From assembly GCA_945867755.1 (NCBI GenBank), contig CAMBJN010000023.1, forward strand, positions 1 through 13,531: a DNA stretch of 13,531 bases, given 5' to 3'. Source of the stretch: Polynucleobacter meluiroseus (GTDB lineage Bacteria; Pseudomonadota; Gammaproteobacteria; Burkholderiales; Burkholderiaceae). Under the pieces are notes generated by a model. That model ran no database searches. It had not been told where the DNA came from and saw only the letters and a list, made by a program, of their open reading frames with translations. Positions 1-6,873 of the stretch are shown one piece after another. Numbering within the stretch: the first letter of the stretch is position 1; each line of letters starts with the position of its first letter. A program made the translations under genes and the position numbers.

Positions 1-1
1 T

Positions 2-337
2 AACAGAACCATTCCAGCTTTTGCGCCGGGTGACACAGTGATTGTTAGTGTGAACGTTGTTGAAGGTACACGTAAACGTGTGCAGGCTTACGAAGGTGTT
101 GTGATTGCCAAGCGTAACCGTGGTTTAAACTCAAGCTTCATCGTTCGTAAGATCTCATCTGGCGAAGGTGTTGAGCGTACATTCCAAACTTATTCACCAG
201 TGATTGCTAGCGTTGAAGTTAAGCGTCGTGGTGATGTACGTCGTGCTAAGTTGTACTACTTGCGTGATCGTTCAGGTAAATCAGCACGTATCAAAGAGAA
301 GCTTCAAGCTCGTACAAAAGAAGTTGCGGCTGAATAA
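2..337 (+). CDS. rplS: 50S ribosomal protein L19 (5'-truncated by window edge)
   Basis: Ribosomal protein L19 of the large subunit, located at the 30S/50S interface. The readable frame opens at base 2 with NRTIPAFAPGDTVIVSVNVV and continues through the L19 hallmarks EGTRKRVQAYEGVVIAKRNR, FIVRKISSGEGVERTF and EVKRRGDVRRAKLYYLR. About 111 residues are visible, so only a short N-terminal piece is missing. The GTG at base 38 is an internal valine and not the start, because the conserved PAFAPGDTV segment precedes it in frame. In most proteobacteria rplS is the last gene of an rpsP-rimM-trmD-rplS operon. The strong terminator directly downstream fits that position. Identity is secure. Confidence 0.97.
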   Translation, partial: NRTIPAFAPGDTVIVSVNVVEGTRKRVQAYEGVVIAKRNRGLNSSFIVRKISSGEGVERTFQTYSPVIASVEVKRRGDVRRAKLYYLRDRSGKSARIKEKLQARTKEVAAE

Positions 338-355
338 TCAGTTTCAATTTTTTAT

Positions 356-388
356 ACAAAGGCAGCTCAGGCTGCCTTTGTGCTTTTT
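356..388 (+). terminator. Rho-independent terminator after rplS
   Basis: A perfect 11-base-pair stem (ACAAAGGCAGC, 356-366, with GCTGCCTTTGT, 371-381) closes a TCAG tetraloop and is followed by GC and five T residues (384-388). It begins 18 bases after the rplS stop codon, so it very probably ends the ribosomal-protein operon and separates it from the NUDIX gene. Confidence 0.9.
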
Positions 389-429
389 GAAGAACTAAAA
401 AGCATCTAGCTTCAGATAAACTAGAACTC

Positions 430-1164
430 ATGTCACGTTCAATAGATCATTTACCTAAAGCCTCGGACGCCTCTCAGTCTATTTTTGACCCAAGAGAGGT
501 GCCGATCGTATCTCGCGATAGTCATATGCCTGCCATTGAAAAAAGTTTATTGACGCCTGATGCCTTGCGCCTGAGGTTTACTCAGGATAAGCAGTGGGAA
601 GCTGAGGTCACTGATGAAAATCGAGCGGCTTTGGCTAGAGAAGGATCATTCAAGGCGGGGCGCGGAAATGAGCTCATGCCTGCCGCAGTATTAATCCCCT
701 TGATCATGCATGAGAATGAATTAAAAATTCTCCTCACGCAAAGAACAGCCCATTTGTACGATCATCCAGGGCAGATCAGTTTCCCCGGAGGGCGCTGCGA
801 TCCAGGAGATAATTCAGCTATAGATACCGCTTTGCGAGAAGCGGAAGAAGAGATTGGACTGCCGGCCAGTAGAGTGGAAGTGCTCGGCTCATTGCCGCAT
901 TACTTGACCATCACAGGTTATCAGGTGACTCCTGTGGTGAGCTTGATTGATGCAGGTCATTCGTATGAGCCAGATGAATTTGAGGTGGCAGATATTTTTG
1001 AGGTGCCGATGGAGTATTTAATGAACCCTCATTATCATGAACAAAGAATGTGGCAAAGCCCACAGGGCTACCGTCGTTTTTATGCCATACCCTATGAAAA
1101 TAAGTTCATTTGGGGAGCAACTGCGGGTATGCTACGGAATCTTTACCACTTTTTAAAAGCATGA
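430..1164 (+). CDS. CoA pyrophosphatase, NUDIX hydrolase (NudL/YeaB type)
   Basis: A 244-residue NUDIX hydrolase of the coenzyme A subfamily. Such enzymes cleave CoA or its oxidised derivatives to 3',5'-ADP and phosphopantetheine, using divalent metal in the cytoplasm. The CoA-family signature LLTQRTAHLYDHPGQISFPG lies at residues 101-120. It runs into the NUDIX box, whose core REAEEEIGL is at 136-144. The one-residue-longer spacing between the acidic residue D127 and R136 matches E. coli NudL as I recall it. The first 85 or so residues precede the catalytic fold, and an alternative ATG lies at 526 (residue 33). No clear Shine-Dalgarno sequence precedes the ATG at 430. The stop overlaps the next start as ATGA, suggesting translational coupling. 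The family call is strong; the actual substrate is inferred. Confidence 0.92.
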   Translation: MSRSIDHLPKASDASQSIFDPREVPIVSRDSHMPAIEKSLLTPDALRLRFTQDKQWEAEVTDENRAALAREGSFKAGRGNELMPAAVLIPLIMHENELKILLTQRTAHLYDHPGQISFPGGRCDPGDNSAIDTALREAEEEIGLPASRVEVLGSLPHYLTITGYQVTPVVSLIDAGHSYEPDEFEVADIFEVPMEYLMNPHYHEQRMWQSPQGYRRFYAIPYENKFIWGATAGMLRNLYHFLKA

Positions 1165-2105
1165 CATTTTTCTCACTTCTCTTCGCTCTGATTGCTGAGC
1201 AATGCAAGCCAGTTGAAAAAAATCACTGGGTTCATCGCATCACCCATGGCTGGTTAGATTTCATAGTTAAAAATATCGACTCTGGTGCAGAGCGCAGTGG
1301 CCGTTTGGCCTGTGTGGCTGCCCTGATTCCCCCAGTTGTTCTTGTGTTGGCCATCCACATTGTTTTACTCGCAACACAACCAATGTTGGCATTCATTTGG
1401 AATGTACTGATTGTTTATTTATTTTTAGGATTCAGGCAATTCAGCCATCCATTCACAGCCATTCATGAAGCCTTGCTTGATCGTGATCTAGATACTGCGC
1501 GACAACTGCTTGCTGAGTGGCAAGGTGCGGGCGTCAACACTGAAACCATGAGCGAGTCTGAGGTGATTCGTTTGACCCTTGAGCAAGCCATCATCGGTGC
1601 CCACCGTCATGTTTTTGGCCCAATCTTTTGGTTCATGTTGCCTTTTGGCCCTGCTGGTGTTGTTTTGTATCGCTTAAGTGAATTAGCCGCGCAACGTTGG
1701 CCTGCGCAAGCGAGCAGTTCTCTGGGCAGTGCAGCCAGAAGTTTGTTCCAAGTGATTGATTGGATACCGGTACGCTTAACAGCCATTGGTTTTGCCATTG
1801 TGGGTAATTTTGAGGATGCGATTTACGGATGGCGCTTTCATTTACGCAAGTGGAGTAATGAGCTTGAGGCCATTATTTTGGCGGCGGGGGCTGGTGCATT
1901 AGGTGTTCGCTTAGGTTCGCCACTACCTGAGCCAGACAGTGATGAAGCCTTGCGCATGGCTGAATCAGGAGAGCCACCGATTTATGATTTGGGTATTGAA
2001 GCATCTTTGCGCAGTCTGCGCTCTGCGGTTGGCCTGGTTTGGCGCGCAGTGATTCTTTGGCTAACGCTGATTGCTTTGATGACTATTTCAGTTTGGCTTG
2101 GATAG
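1161..2105 (+). CDS. CobD/CbiB-AmpE superfamily membrane protein
   Basis: A 314-residue integral membrane protein. I start it at ATG 1161, which overlaps the NUDIX stop (ATGA); the frame is open 51 bases further upstream from a TTG, but that extension lies inside the NUDIX gene. Hydrophobic segments fall near residues 1-11, 50-70, 74-95, 150-172 and 295-314. Database pipelines usually name such betaproteobacterial proteins CobD/CbiB, the adenosylcobinamide-phosphate synthase of B12 synthesis. Several blocks instead resemble E. coli AmpE as I remember it: an N-terminal FFSLLFALIAE, a GPIFWFMLPFGPAGV segment, and VIDWIPVRLTAIGFAIVG, close to AmpE's VLDWVPVRLAGVAYALIG. No other cobalamin gene is nearby, and the HPV motif typical of CbiB near its N terminus is not seen. 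The function is unproven: B12 synthesis is unlikely, and an AmpE-like envelope or sensing role is possible. Confidence 0.82.
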   Translation: MTFFSLLFALIAEQCKPVEKNHWVHRITHGWLDFIVKNIDSGAERSGRLACVAALIPPVVLVLAIHIVLLATQPMLAFIWNVLIVYLFLGFRQFSHPFTAIHEALLDRDLDTARQLLAEWQGAGVNTETMSESEVIRLTLEQAIIGAHRHVFGPIFWFMLPFGPAGVVLYRLSELAAQRWPAQASSSLGSAARSLFQVIDWIPVRLTAIGFAIVGNFEDAIYGWRFHLRKWSNELEAIILAAGAGALGVRLGSPLPEPDSDEALRMAESGEPPIYDLGIEASLRSLRSAVGLVWRAVILWLTLIALMTISVWLG

Positions 2106-3054
2106 TATCTGCGTTGTGGGATTCATGTCGCAGTTGACGAAACAATTCCACCCGCTGCGCTGAAATCGTTCCAGCATCTACAGCAGCTCTGACAACGCAG
2201 CCTGGTTCATCACCATGACTGCAGTTATGAAACTTGCATTTCCCTAGCAATGGCCTGAACTCAATAAAAGCATGTTGCAACTCACTCTCTGAGAGATGAG
2301 CTAAACCAAACTCCTGAAACCCTGGTGAGTCTATCAATGCACCAGCAAAAGAGTTGGCCGAAGAGCCGGCAGAAAAATTTTGTTGACCAGCAGGTAAGTC
2401 ATAATAACGACAAGCAGTGGTCGTGTGTTTGCCACTGTCTAACTTCTTAGAATGTTCCTGAGTTTGCGCAGCCGCATCAGGAATCAAAAAATTCAGCAGA
2501 GTGGACTTGCCCATGCCTGATTGACCAACCAACACCGATACACGGCCCTGAACATGAGGCAGTAAAGCTTCTACTGAGGCAGGGTCATGTTTGACTGACA
2601 TTTCATGAACGGGGTAACCCATCGCAATGTAGGGCTCAAGCATCTTGCGAGCAGCAGCCAATTTATTAGGTAGGTCGCATTTATTAAGAATGATTCTGGG
2701 GATGATGCCGGCTGTTTCAGCAGCGATCACTGCTCGACCCAAGAGGTCTGGAGAAAAGCCTGGCTCAGTTGCAAGTACGATCAAGATTTGATCAACATTA
2801 CTAGCGATCGATTTACTTTTATACGCATCTGAGCGGTACAGCAGATTCTTGCGCTCAGTAATTTTTTCAATCACAGCTTGCTCAGGACCGGTTTCTTGAA
2901 CTTCCAAGACATCGCCAACGGCACTCAAATGTTGCTTGCCACGCGAAGTCACTTGATACAAAGCTTGGGCGCTGATGCCTGCCTCACCTTCAATTGCTCT
3001 GGCCAAATAATGTCGACCATACGAGGCAACGAGAAGGGCTTTGAATGATTTCAT
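2083..3054 (-). CDS. rsgA: Ribosome small-subunit-dependent GTPase RsgA (YjeQ/YloQ)
   Basis: A circularly permuted GTPase that checks late 30S maturation and releases RbfA. All elements are visible in the permuted order. An N-terminal OB-fold is followed by G4 NKCD (124-127), the P-loop GQSGMGKS (177-184), GKHTTT switch I (208-213) and G3 DSPG (242-245). A C-terminal zinc site CKFHNCSHGDEPGC supplies C273, C278, H280 and C286. Length is 323 residues from ATG 3054. A TTG one codon upstream (3057) could also be read, but ATG is preferred. A serine/alanine-rich stretch around residues 222-239 lengthens the G2-G3 interval. The 3' end overlaps the convergent membrane-protein gene by 23 bases. The start lies 4 bases after the stop of the upstream peptidase gene, so the two are probably co-transcribed. 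Confidence 0.96.
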   Translation of the reverse strand: MKSFKALLVASYGRHYLARAIEGEAGISAQALYQVTSRGKQHLSAVGDVLEVQETGPEQAVIEKITERKNLLYRSDAYKSKSIASNVDQILIVLATEPGFSPDLLGRAVIAAETAGIIPRIILNKCDLPNKLAAARKMLEPYIAMGYPVHEMSVKHDPASVEALLPHVQGRVSVLVGQSGMGKSTLLNFLIPDAAAQTQEHSKKLDSGKHTTTACRYYDLPAGQQNFSAGSSANSFAGALIDSPGFQEFGLAHLSESELQHAFIEFRPLLGKCKFHNCSHGDEPGCVVRAAVDAGTISAQRVELFRQLRHESHNADTIQAKLK

Positions 3055-3058
3055 CAAA

Positions 3059-4315
3059 CTATCTTACTGCCATACTTTGTAAGTGAGCAATGCGCAGAGG
3101 AGCTGGTGGATGAGAGTCATAAAACTTTGAATACAGTGGATCAGGTGTGAGCGTTGCTGCATTGTCTTGATACAACTTGACCAAAGCAGTGATCAGATCA
3201 TTGGCCGAAGATTTCTCTGCGGCAAAAGCATCTGCCTCATATTCATGTTTGCGAGAACCCATGCTATTGATAGGCGTCAAAAAGAAACCAAACACAGGGA
3301 AGACCAAACTGAACAATGCCAATGCCAGACCAGCGTTATAACCATTCAAGTCTGGTGTGATACCTAAGCTTAAATAGAACCAAGCTTTGGTTGAAATCCA
3401 CCCCAACAAGGCAAGCACTAAAAAGCTCAAAGCAAATGACTGAATCAAGCGTTTACGAATGTGTTGACGTTTGAAGTGTCCTAATTCATGGGCCAAGACT
3501 GCTTCGATTTCTTGAGGATTTAAACGCTCGATCAAAGTGTCAAAAAATACAATGCGTTTGGCCTTACCCATGCCTGTGAAATAAGCGTTGCCATGAGCAC
3601 TGCGCTTGCTGCCATCCATGATAAAAAGACCTTGGCTGGTGAAGTCACAACGCTTGAGTAAGCCCTCGATGCGATCTTTTAAAGGACCATCTTCGAGCGG
3701 TTTAAATTTATTGAATAGAGGTGCAATGAAGGTCGGAAATAACCACAGCAACAATGCATTAAAGCCTACCCATACAAACCAAGTCCAGACCCACCAATAC
3801 TGTCCAGCTTCTGTCATCAATGTCAGAACCACCCATAAGAGTGGCAGGCCGATGGCAAGGCCCAACAAAATACCCTTGAACATGTCTGCAAAAAATAAGG
3901 CCGGTGTCATTCTATTAAAGCCAAATTTCTCTTCAATACCGAACTGACGATGCCATGAAAAAGGCAAATCAATGATGCCTGTGATCAAGCTAATGAATAC
4001 CAATAAAGCTATTTGCTGTGGAACGCCAGGCCCCAATAAATCCAAAGTGAAGTTATGCAGAAGTTGCAAGCCACCCAGCAGTGTGAAACCAATCAAAATA
4101 GCCACTGATAGGGCAATCTCGAATAAACCAAGACGTAATTTTGTCATGGTGTAATCAGCCGCTTTGTGATGATCGGTGAGTGTTACTTTGCTGGCAAATT
4201 CTGCTGGAACCTGATCGCGATGCACAGCAATGTGCCGCATATGGCGTGAAGCCAAATAGTATCGAGTTACAACACTGAGGATTAAGCCCAAAAGAAAGAT
4301 CAAAGTAAATGTCAT
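3059..4315 (-). CDS. M48 family membrane metallopeptidase (Ste24/CaaX protease 1 type)
   Basis: A 418-residue multi-pass zinc protease of the inner membrane. The zinc motif HELGH is at residues 276-280, and the third ligand is expected in EYEAD (358-362). The C-terminal YDSHPPAPLRIAHL (399-412) is the conserved Ste24 tail motif. Hydrophobic segments occur near residues 1-20, 62-85, 100-116, 145-168, 172-195, 293-313 and 328-347. The N-terminal half includes IDLPFSWHRQFGIEEKFGFN, typical of the Peptidase_M48_N domain. Eukaryotic Ste24 trims prenylated CaaX proteins, but bacterial homologues have no known prenylated substrate and probably serve membrane-protein quality control. The gene lies upstream of rsgA in one unit and diverges from orn. 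It is complete, with an ATG start at 4315. The family is certain; the substrate is unknown. Confidence 0.95.
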   Translation of the reverse strand: MTFTLIFLLGLILSVVTRYYLASRHMRHIAVHRDQVPAEFASKVTLTDHHKAADYTMTKLRLGLFEIALSVAILIGFTLLGGLQLLHNFTLDLLGPGVPQQIALLVFISLITGIIDLPFSWHRQFGIEEKFGFNRMTPALFFADMFKGILLGLAIGLPLLWVVLTLMTEAGQYWWVWTWFVWVGFNALLLWLFPTFIAPLFNKFKPLEDGPLKDRIEGLLKRCDFTSQGLFIMDGSKRSAHGNAYFTGMGKAKRIVFFDTLIERLNPQEIEAVLAHELGHFKRQHIRKRLIQSFALSFLVLALLGWISTKAWFYLSLGITPDLNGYNAGLALALFSLVFPVFGFFLTPINSMGSRKHEYEADAFAAEKSSANDLITALVKLYQDNAATLTPDPLYSKFYDSHPPAPLRIAHLQSMAVR

Positions 4316-4620
4316 GAGTTCGCTAAAAATGTTGAGAACCTGATGGAAGAATCTAAGTAATGAAGCTATTTTTACACAACTATGAGTTCAATGAATAAAG
4401 GGCCTACTTAGATAGCAGACATTAGAAACTGGCTGCTAAAACGATTGAAGTACCTTTGAAATTCTTAAATTGGGACAATAACCCCGCAGGTGTAATAATC
4501 ACCAAAATGCTGTTTTATTGATGGAGATAGTCGTTTTGTATCAAATCTCATGAAACCAAATAAAATCAACCGATTGACAACGCGTCTGCAGTAAAAAATA
4601 ACAGGAAGCAAAAAATACAA
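4316..4620. other. 305-base intergenic gap between divergent M48 peptidase and orn genes
   Basis: This is the longest non-coding stretch in the window and should hold the promoters of both flanking genes. I see a 9-base inverted repeat (ATCTAAGTA at 4351-4359, TACTTAGAT at 4405-4413). A 6-base one (TAGCAG at 4413-4418, CTGCTA at 4433-4438) sits beside it. A consensus TTGACA lies at 4574-4579. No tRNA cloverleaf or other recognisable RNA gene was found by eye, and no conserved small ORF. The minus-strand frame open at 4541-4822 runs through the orn coding region and looks like a shadow. Confidence 0.6.
4574..4602 (+). promoter_or_regulatory. Candidate sigma-70 promoter for orn
   Basis: A perfect -35 hexamer TTGACA (4574-4579) is followed after 17 bases by AATAAC (4597-4602), which matches TATAAT at four of six positions. 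The -10 is weak, and the predicted start near 4609 would leave only about 12 untranslated bases, excluding the AGGAAG (4603-4608) that otherwise looks like the ribosome binding site. The assignment is tentative; the real start may lie further upstream. Confidence 0.3.
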
Positions 4621-5205
4621 ATGAGCACAACCAGAAAAAACGATCGCTTGGTGTGGGTAGATATGGAGATGTCTGGTCTTTTGCCAGAAACAGACCGTAT
4701 TTTAGAAATTGCCATGATCGTGACAGATGGAGATTTGAACATTGTTGCTGAAGGACCTGTTTTGGTGGTCCATCAAGAAGATGCTGTTTTAGATCGCATG
4801 GATGCTTGGAACAAAGGCACACATAGTAAATCTGGTTTGATTGACAAAGTGAAAGCGTCTACCTTGACTGAGGCGGATGTCGAGGCAGCATGTTTGGCAT
4901 TTTTAAAGCAGCATGTAAAATCAAGTATTTCTCCGATGTGCGGCAATACCATTCATCAAGATCGCCGCTTCATGAATCGTTACATGCCTAATCTAGAAGC
5001 CTACTTTCATTATCGAAATATTGATGTTTCAACTATTAAAGAGTTATGCAAACGTTGGCAGCCTGAAGTTGCCAAGGGTTTCTCAAAGCAGCAAGCCCAC
5101 ACTGCTTTAGCTGACATCATTGAATCAGTAGAAGAGTTGCGTTATTACAGAGAAAAACTATTTATTCCAACCATTGGCGATGAACCAATCGTTGAGGGCA
5201 ACTAA
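4621..5205 (+). CDS. orn: Oligoribonuclease
   Basis: A DEDDh 3'-5' exoribonuclease that degrades 2-5-nucleotide RNAs, including pGpG from cyclic di-GMP turnover, to mononucleotides. It is the final step of RNA decay and often essential in proteobacteria. The 194 residues show WVDMEMSGL with D14 and E16, CGNTIHQDRRFMNRYMP with D114, and HTALADI with H160 and D165. These are the five catalytic positions, each two residues beyond their E. coli counterparts. The start ATG is preceded by AGGAAG 12 bases upstream. It diverges from the M48 peptidase gene. In E. coli orn and rsgA are divergent neighbours; here the peptidase gene sits between them. Nothing unusual is seen in the coding sequence. Confidence 0.98.
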   Translation: MSTTRKNDRLVWVDMEMSGLLPETDRILEIAMIVTDGDLNIVAEGPVLVVHQEDAVLDRMDAWNKGTHSKSGLIDKVKASTLTEADVEAACLAFLKQHVKSSISPMCGNTIHQDRRFMNRYMPNLEAYFHYRNIDVSTIKELCKRWQPEVAKGFSKQQAHTALADIIESVEELRYYREKLFIPTIGDEPIVEGN

Positions 5206-5214
5206 GCACATATT

Positions 5215-5263
5215 TAAGTAATTAGGTAATAAGTAAACCAAAAAACTACCAAGAAATAAGTAA
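5215..5263 (+). repeat. Three TAAGTAA copies in the orn-AEC spacer
   Basis: TAAGTAA occurs at 5215-5221, 5230-5236 and 5257-5263. The last two sit in a longer AATAAGTAA context 27 bases apart, each followed by a CCAA and an A-run. The spacer is otherwise A-rich with no hairpin. It may be simple sequence drift in a low-complexity leader. Confidence 0.5.
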
Positions 5264-5291
5264 CCAAGAAAAAACTCAATAAAAGAAAAAT

Positions 5292-6194
5292 ATGCTTTCT
5301 CAAGACGCCAATATGTTTTTAAGAATCGCTGCCATCATCACACCGGTGGTGTTGATCATTTTGGTGGGTTGGTTATATGGTCGTAAAGCTCACCCTGATA
5401 TGTCAGGCATCAATCGTGCAACCTTGGATGTGATTGCACCGCTTCTGGTGGTTTCTGCGTTTGTGAGCAAAGATTTTGAATTACTCGATCAGTGGAACTT
5501 GTTGCTGTGTGGCGTTGCAGTGGTTTTAGGTTCTGGTATTTTGGCCTGGCCGATTGCCAAGATCTCGGGCATGGATCCTAAAACATTTGTACCCCCCATG
5601 ATGTTCAATAACTGCGGCAATATGGGTTTGCCTTTGGCGGTATTTGCTTTTGGTACAGCGGGCTTGGCCCCTGCAGTTGCATTGTTTGCGATCTCTAACT
5701 TGATGCACTTCACGCTGGGGGTCAAGTTGGTCAACCCCAGAGCTTCGGTGAAAGGCGTGTTTGCTAATCCGATGGTGATCGCCACGATCTTGGGCATTTT
5801 CCTTTCAAGCACCAAACATCTTTACACCTTGCCAGAGCCCCTGTATCAATCAATCAAATTATTGGGTGATGCCACTGTGCCCTTGATGTTGTTCTCTTTG
5901 GGTGTGCGCATGAAAGATGCCAATTTAAAACATTGGCGTGAAGGATTTTTAGGGGCAGCAATTTGTCCGATTGTTGGCCTAACAGTGGCTTTGATCATCG
6001 CACCGTTTGTTGAAATGACTGATCTTCAAAAAGGTCTTCTATTTGTGTTTGCGAGCTTGCCACCAGCAGTATTGAATTTCTTGGTGGCTGATCGTAACAA
6101 GCAAGATCCTGAACTGGTTGCTTCGATTGTTTTGCTTGGCAACTTATCCGCGATGATTTTTGTGCCTATCGGCCTGTACCTTGGCTTGAGGTAA
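5292..6194 (+). CDS. AEC (auxin efflux carrier) family transporter
   Basis: A 300-residue, roughly ten-segment inner-membrane secondary transporter. Two five-helix halves can be seen. The first begins near residue 10 (IAAIITPVVLIILVGWLYGR) and carries the family motif MFNNCGNMGLPLAVFAFG around residues 103-120. The second begins near 155 and carries LGDATVPLMLFSLGVRM around residues 190-206. Members of this family export or import small carboxylates such as malate or malonate in bacteria; the substrate cannot be told from sequence. It follows orn by 86 A-rich bases with no strong Shine-Dalgarno, only a purine-rich AAAAGAAAAA just before the ATG. Its stop lies 14 bases from the convergent mog stop, with no obvious hairpin terminator between them. 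Confidence 0.9.
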   Translation: MLSQDANMFLRIAAIITPVVLIILVGWLYGRKAHPDMSGINRATLDVIAPLLVVSAFVSKDFELLDQWNLLLCGVAVVLGSGILAWPIAKISGMDPKTFVPPMMFNNCGNMGLPLAVFAFGTAGLAPAVALFAISNLMHFTLGVKLVNPRASVKGVFANPMVIATILGIFLSSTKHLYTLPEPLYQSIKLLGDATVPLMLFSLGVRMKDANLKHWREGFLGAAICPIVGLTVALIIAPFVEMTDLQKGLLFVFASLPPAVLNFLVADRNKQDPELVASIVLLGNLSAMIFVPIGLYLGLR

Positions 6195-6208
6195 TAAGCT
6201 CAACCTTC

Positions 6209-6847
6209 TTACTTTGCTCTGATCGCTGATTTAGGGCGGAATGCTTTGATCACGGTTTCATTGGTCTCTACATAGGGGCCACCGATCAAATCGATGCAGT
6301 AAGGCACAGCAGCAAAAATACCTGGAACGATTGATTTGCCATTAGCATCCCTTAGGCCCTCTAAGGTTTCTTGAATGGCTTTTGGTTGCCCCGGAAGATT
6401 GATGATCAAAGCTGCATGATTGTCGATTTCGCGAAGAGCGGCAACCTGCCTAGACAAAATCGCCGTTGGAACGAATTTAAGGCTGATTTGGCGCATTTGT
6501 TCTGCAAAGCCCGGCATTTCTCTGCTGGCAACTGCCAACGTTGCCTCGGGCGTCACATCTCTTCTGGATGGCCCTGTGCCTCCAGTGGTTAAAACCAAGT
6601 CACAACCAACATCATCAACCAGTTCTTGAATGGTCTTGGAAATCAATTCTTTTTCATCAGGAATCAAGCGAGACTCCACGTGCCAAGGTGAGCTCAAGGC
6701 TTTGGCAAACCAAGATTCGAGGGCTGGAATGCCTTCATCTTGATAAACCCCACTGCTGGCACGGTCTGAAATTGAAATCAAACCAATCCAAATTTCGTCT
6801 GGATGTTGGCGTTTTGTATTTTTAGTATTGGTATTTTTTGCACTCAT
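6209..6847 (-). CDS. mog: Molybdopterin adenylyltransferase Mog
   Basis: Adenylylates molybdopterin with ATP before molybdate insertion in molybdenum-cofactor synthesis; cytoplasmic. The 212 residues match E. coli Mog closely as I remember it. They show GLISISDRASSGVYQDEGIP (22-41), the MPT/nucleotide loop TTGGTGPSRRDVTPEAT (87-103), EMPGFAEQMRQISLKFVPTA (110-129), LPGQPK (151-156) and C-terminal VPYCIDLIGGPYVET. The first 18 residues are a lysine/asparagine/threonine-rich extension encoded by a short A-rich repeat. Some of this may be untranslated if another start is used, but ATG 6847 is the best candidate. No other Mo-cofactor gene is present. It diverges from pmbA across 26 bases. Confidence 0.95.
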   Translation of the reverse strand: MSAKNTNTKNTKRQHPDEIWIGLISISDRASSGVYQDEGIPALESWFAKALSSPWHVESRLIPDEKELISKTIQELVDDVGCDLVLTTGGTGPSRRDVTPEATLAVASREMPGFAEQMRQISLKFVPTAILSRQVAALREIDNHAALIINLPGQPKAIQETLEGLRDANGKSIVPGIFAAVPYCIDLIGGPYVETNETVIKAFRPKSAIRAK

Positions 6848-6873
6848 ACGTCAATTCTAGCTATGATTGCGGA
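6848..6873. promoter_or_regulatory. Compact divergent mog/pmbA promoter region with two -10-like hexamers
   Basis: Only 26 bases separate the two start codons. On the plus strand TATGAT (6862-6867, five of six consensus) lies six bases before the pmbA ATG at 6874. A TTGCAC (6838-6843, three of six) sits 18 bases upstream of it. On the minus strand TAGAAT (6859-6854, five of six) lies six bases before the mog ATG at 6847. Typical spacing would start both transcripts at or next to the A of the ATG, and neither gene has a Shine-Dalgarno sequence. Minus-strand -35 matches are poor. Confidence 0.4.

Noticed and set aside
38..40. GTG at 38 as start of rplS
   Set aside because: The frame is open to base 2 and encodes the conserved L19 segment PAFAPGDTV before it, so this is an internal valine and the gene is cut by the window edge.
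204..398. 64-residue ORF overlapping the rplS end and terminator
   Set aside because: It reads out of frame through rplS and across the terminator stem, so it is not a plausible gene.
1110..1160. TTG-initiated N-terminal extension of the AmpE-like protein
   Set aside because: It lies wholly inside the NUDIX coding region. The ATG at 1161 gives a natural ATGA overlap and a hydrophobic N terminus matching the family.
1161..2105. Cobalamin biosynthesis locus
   Set aside because: Only a CobD/CbiB-like membrane protein is present, with no other cob or cbi gene and AmpE-like sequence blocks.
3606..3947. 113-residue plus-strand ORF opposite the M48 peptidase gene
   Set aside because: It is a shadow frame of a clearly conserved gene; the composition is unlike a real protein and no motif is seen.
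4316..4620. tRNA or small RNA gene in the longest gap
   Set aside because: I could not find a TPsiC-like GTTCGANTC arm, cloverleaf pairing or a T-tailed terminator hairpin, so there is no support beyond short inverted repeats.
4541..4822. 93-residue minus-strand ORF over the orn 5' end
   Set aside because: It runs antisense through the conserved orn coding sequence, is cysteine/phenylalanine-rich with no recognisable domain, and has no supporting start signal.
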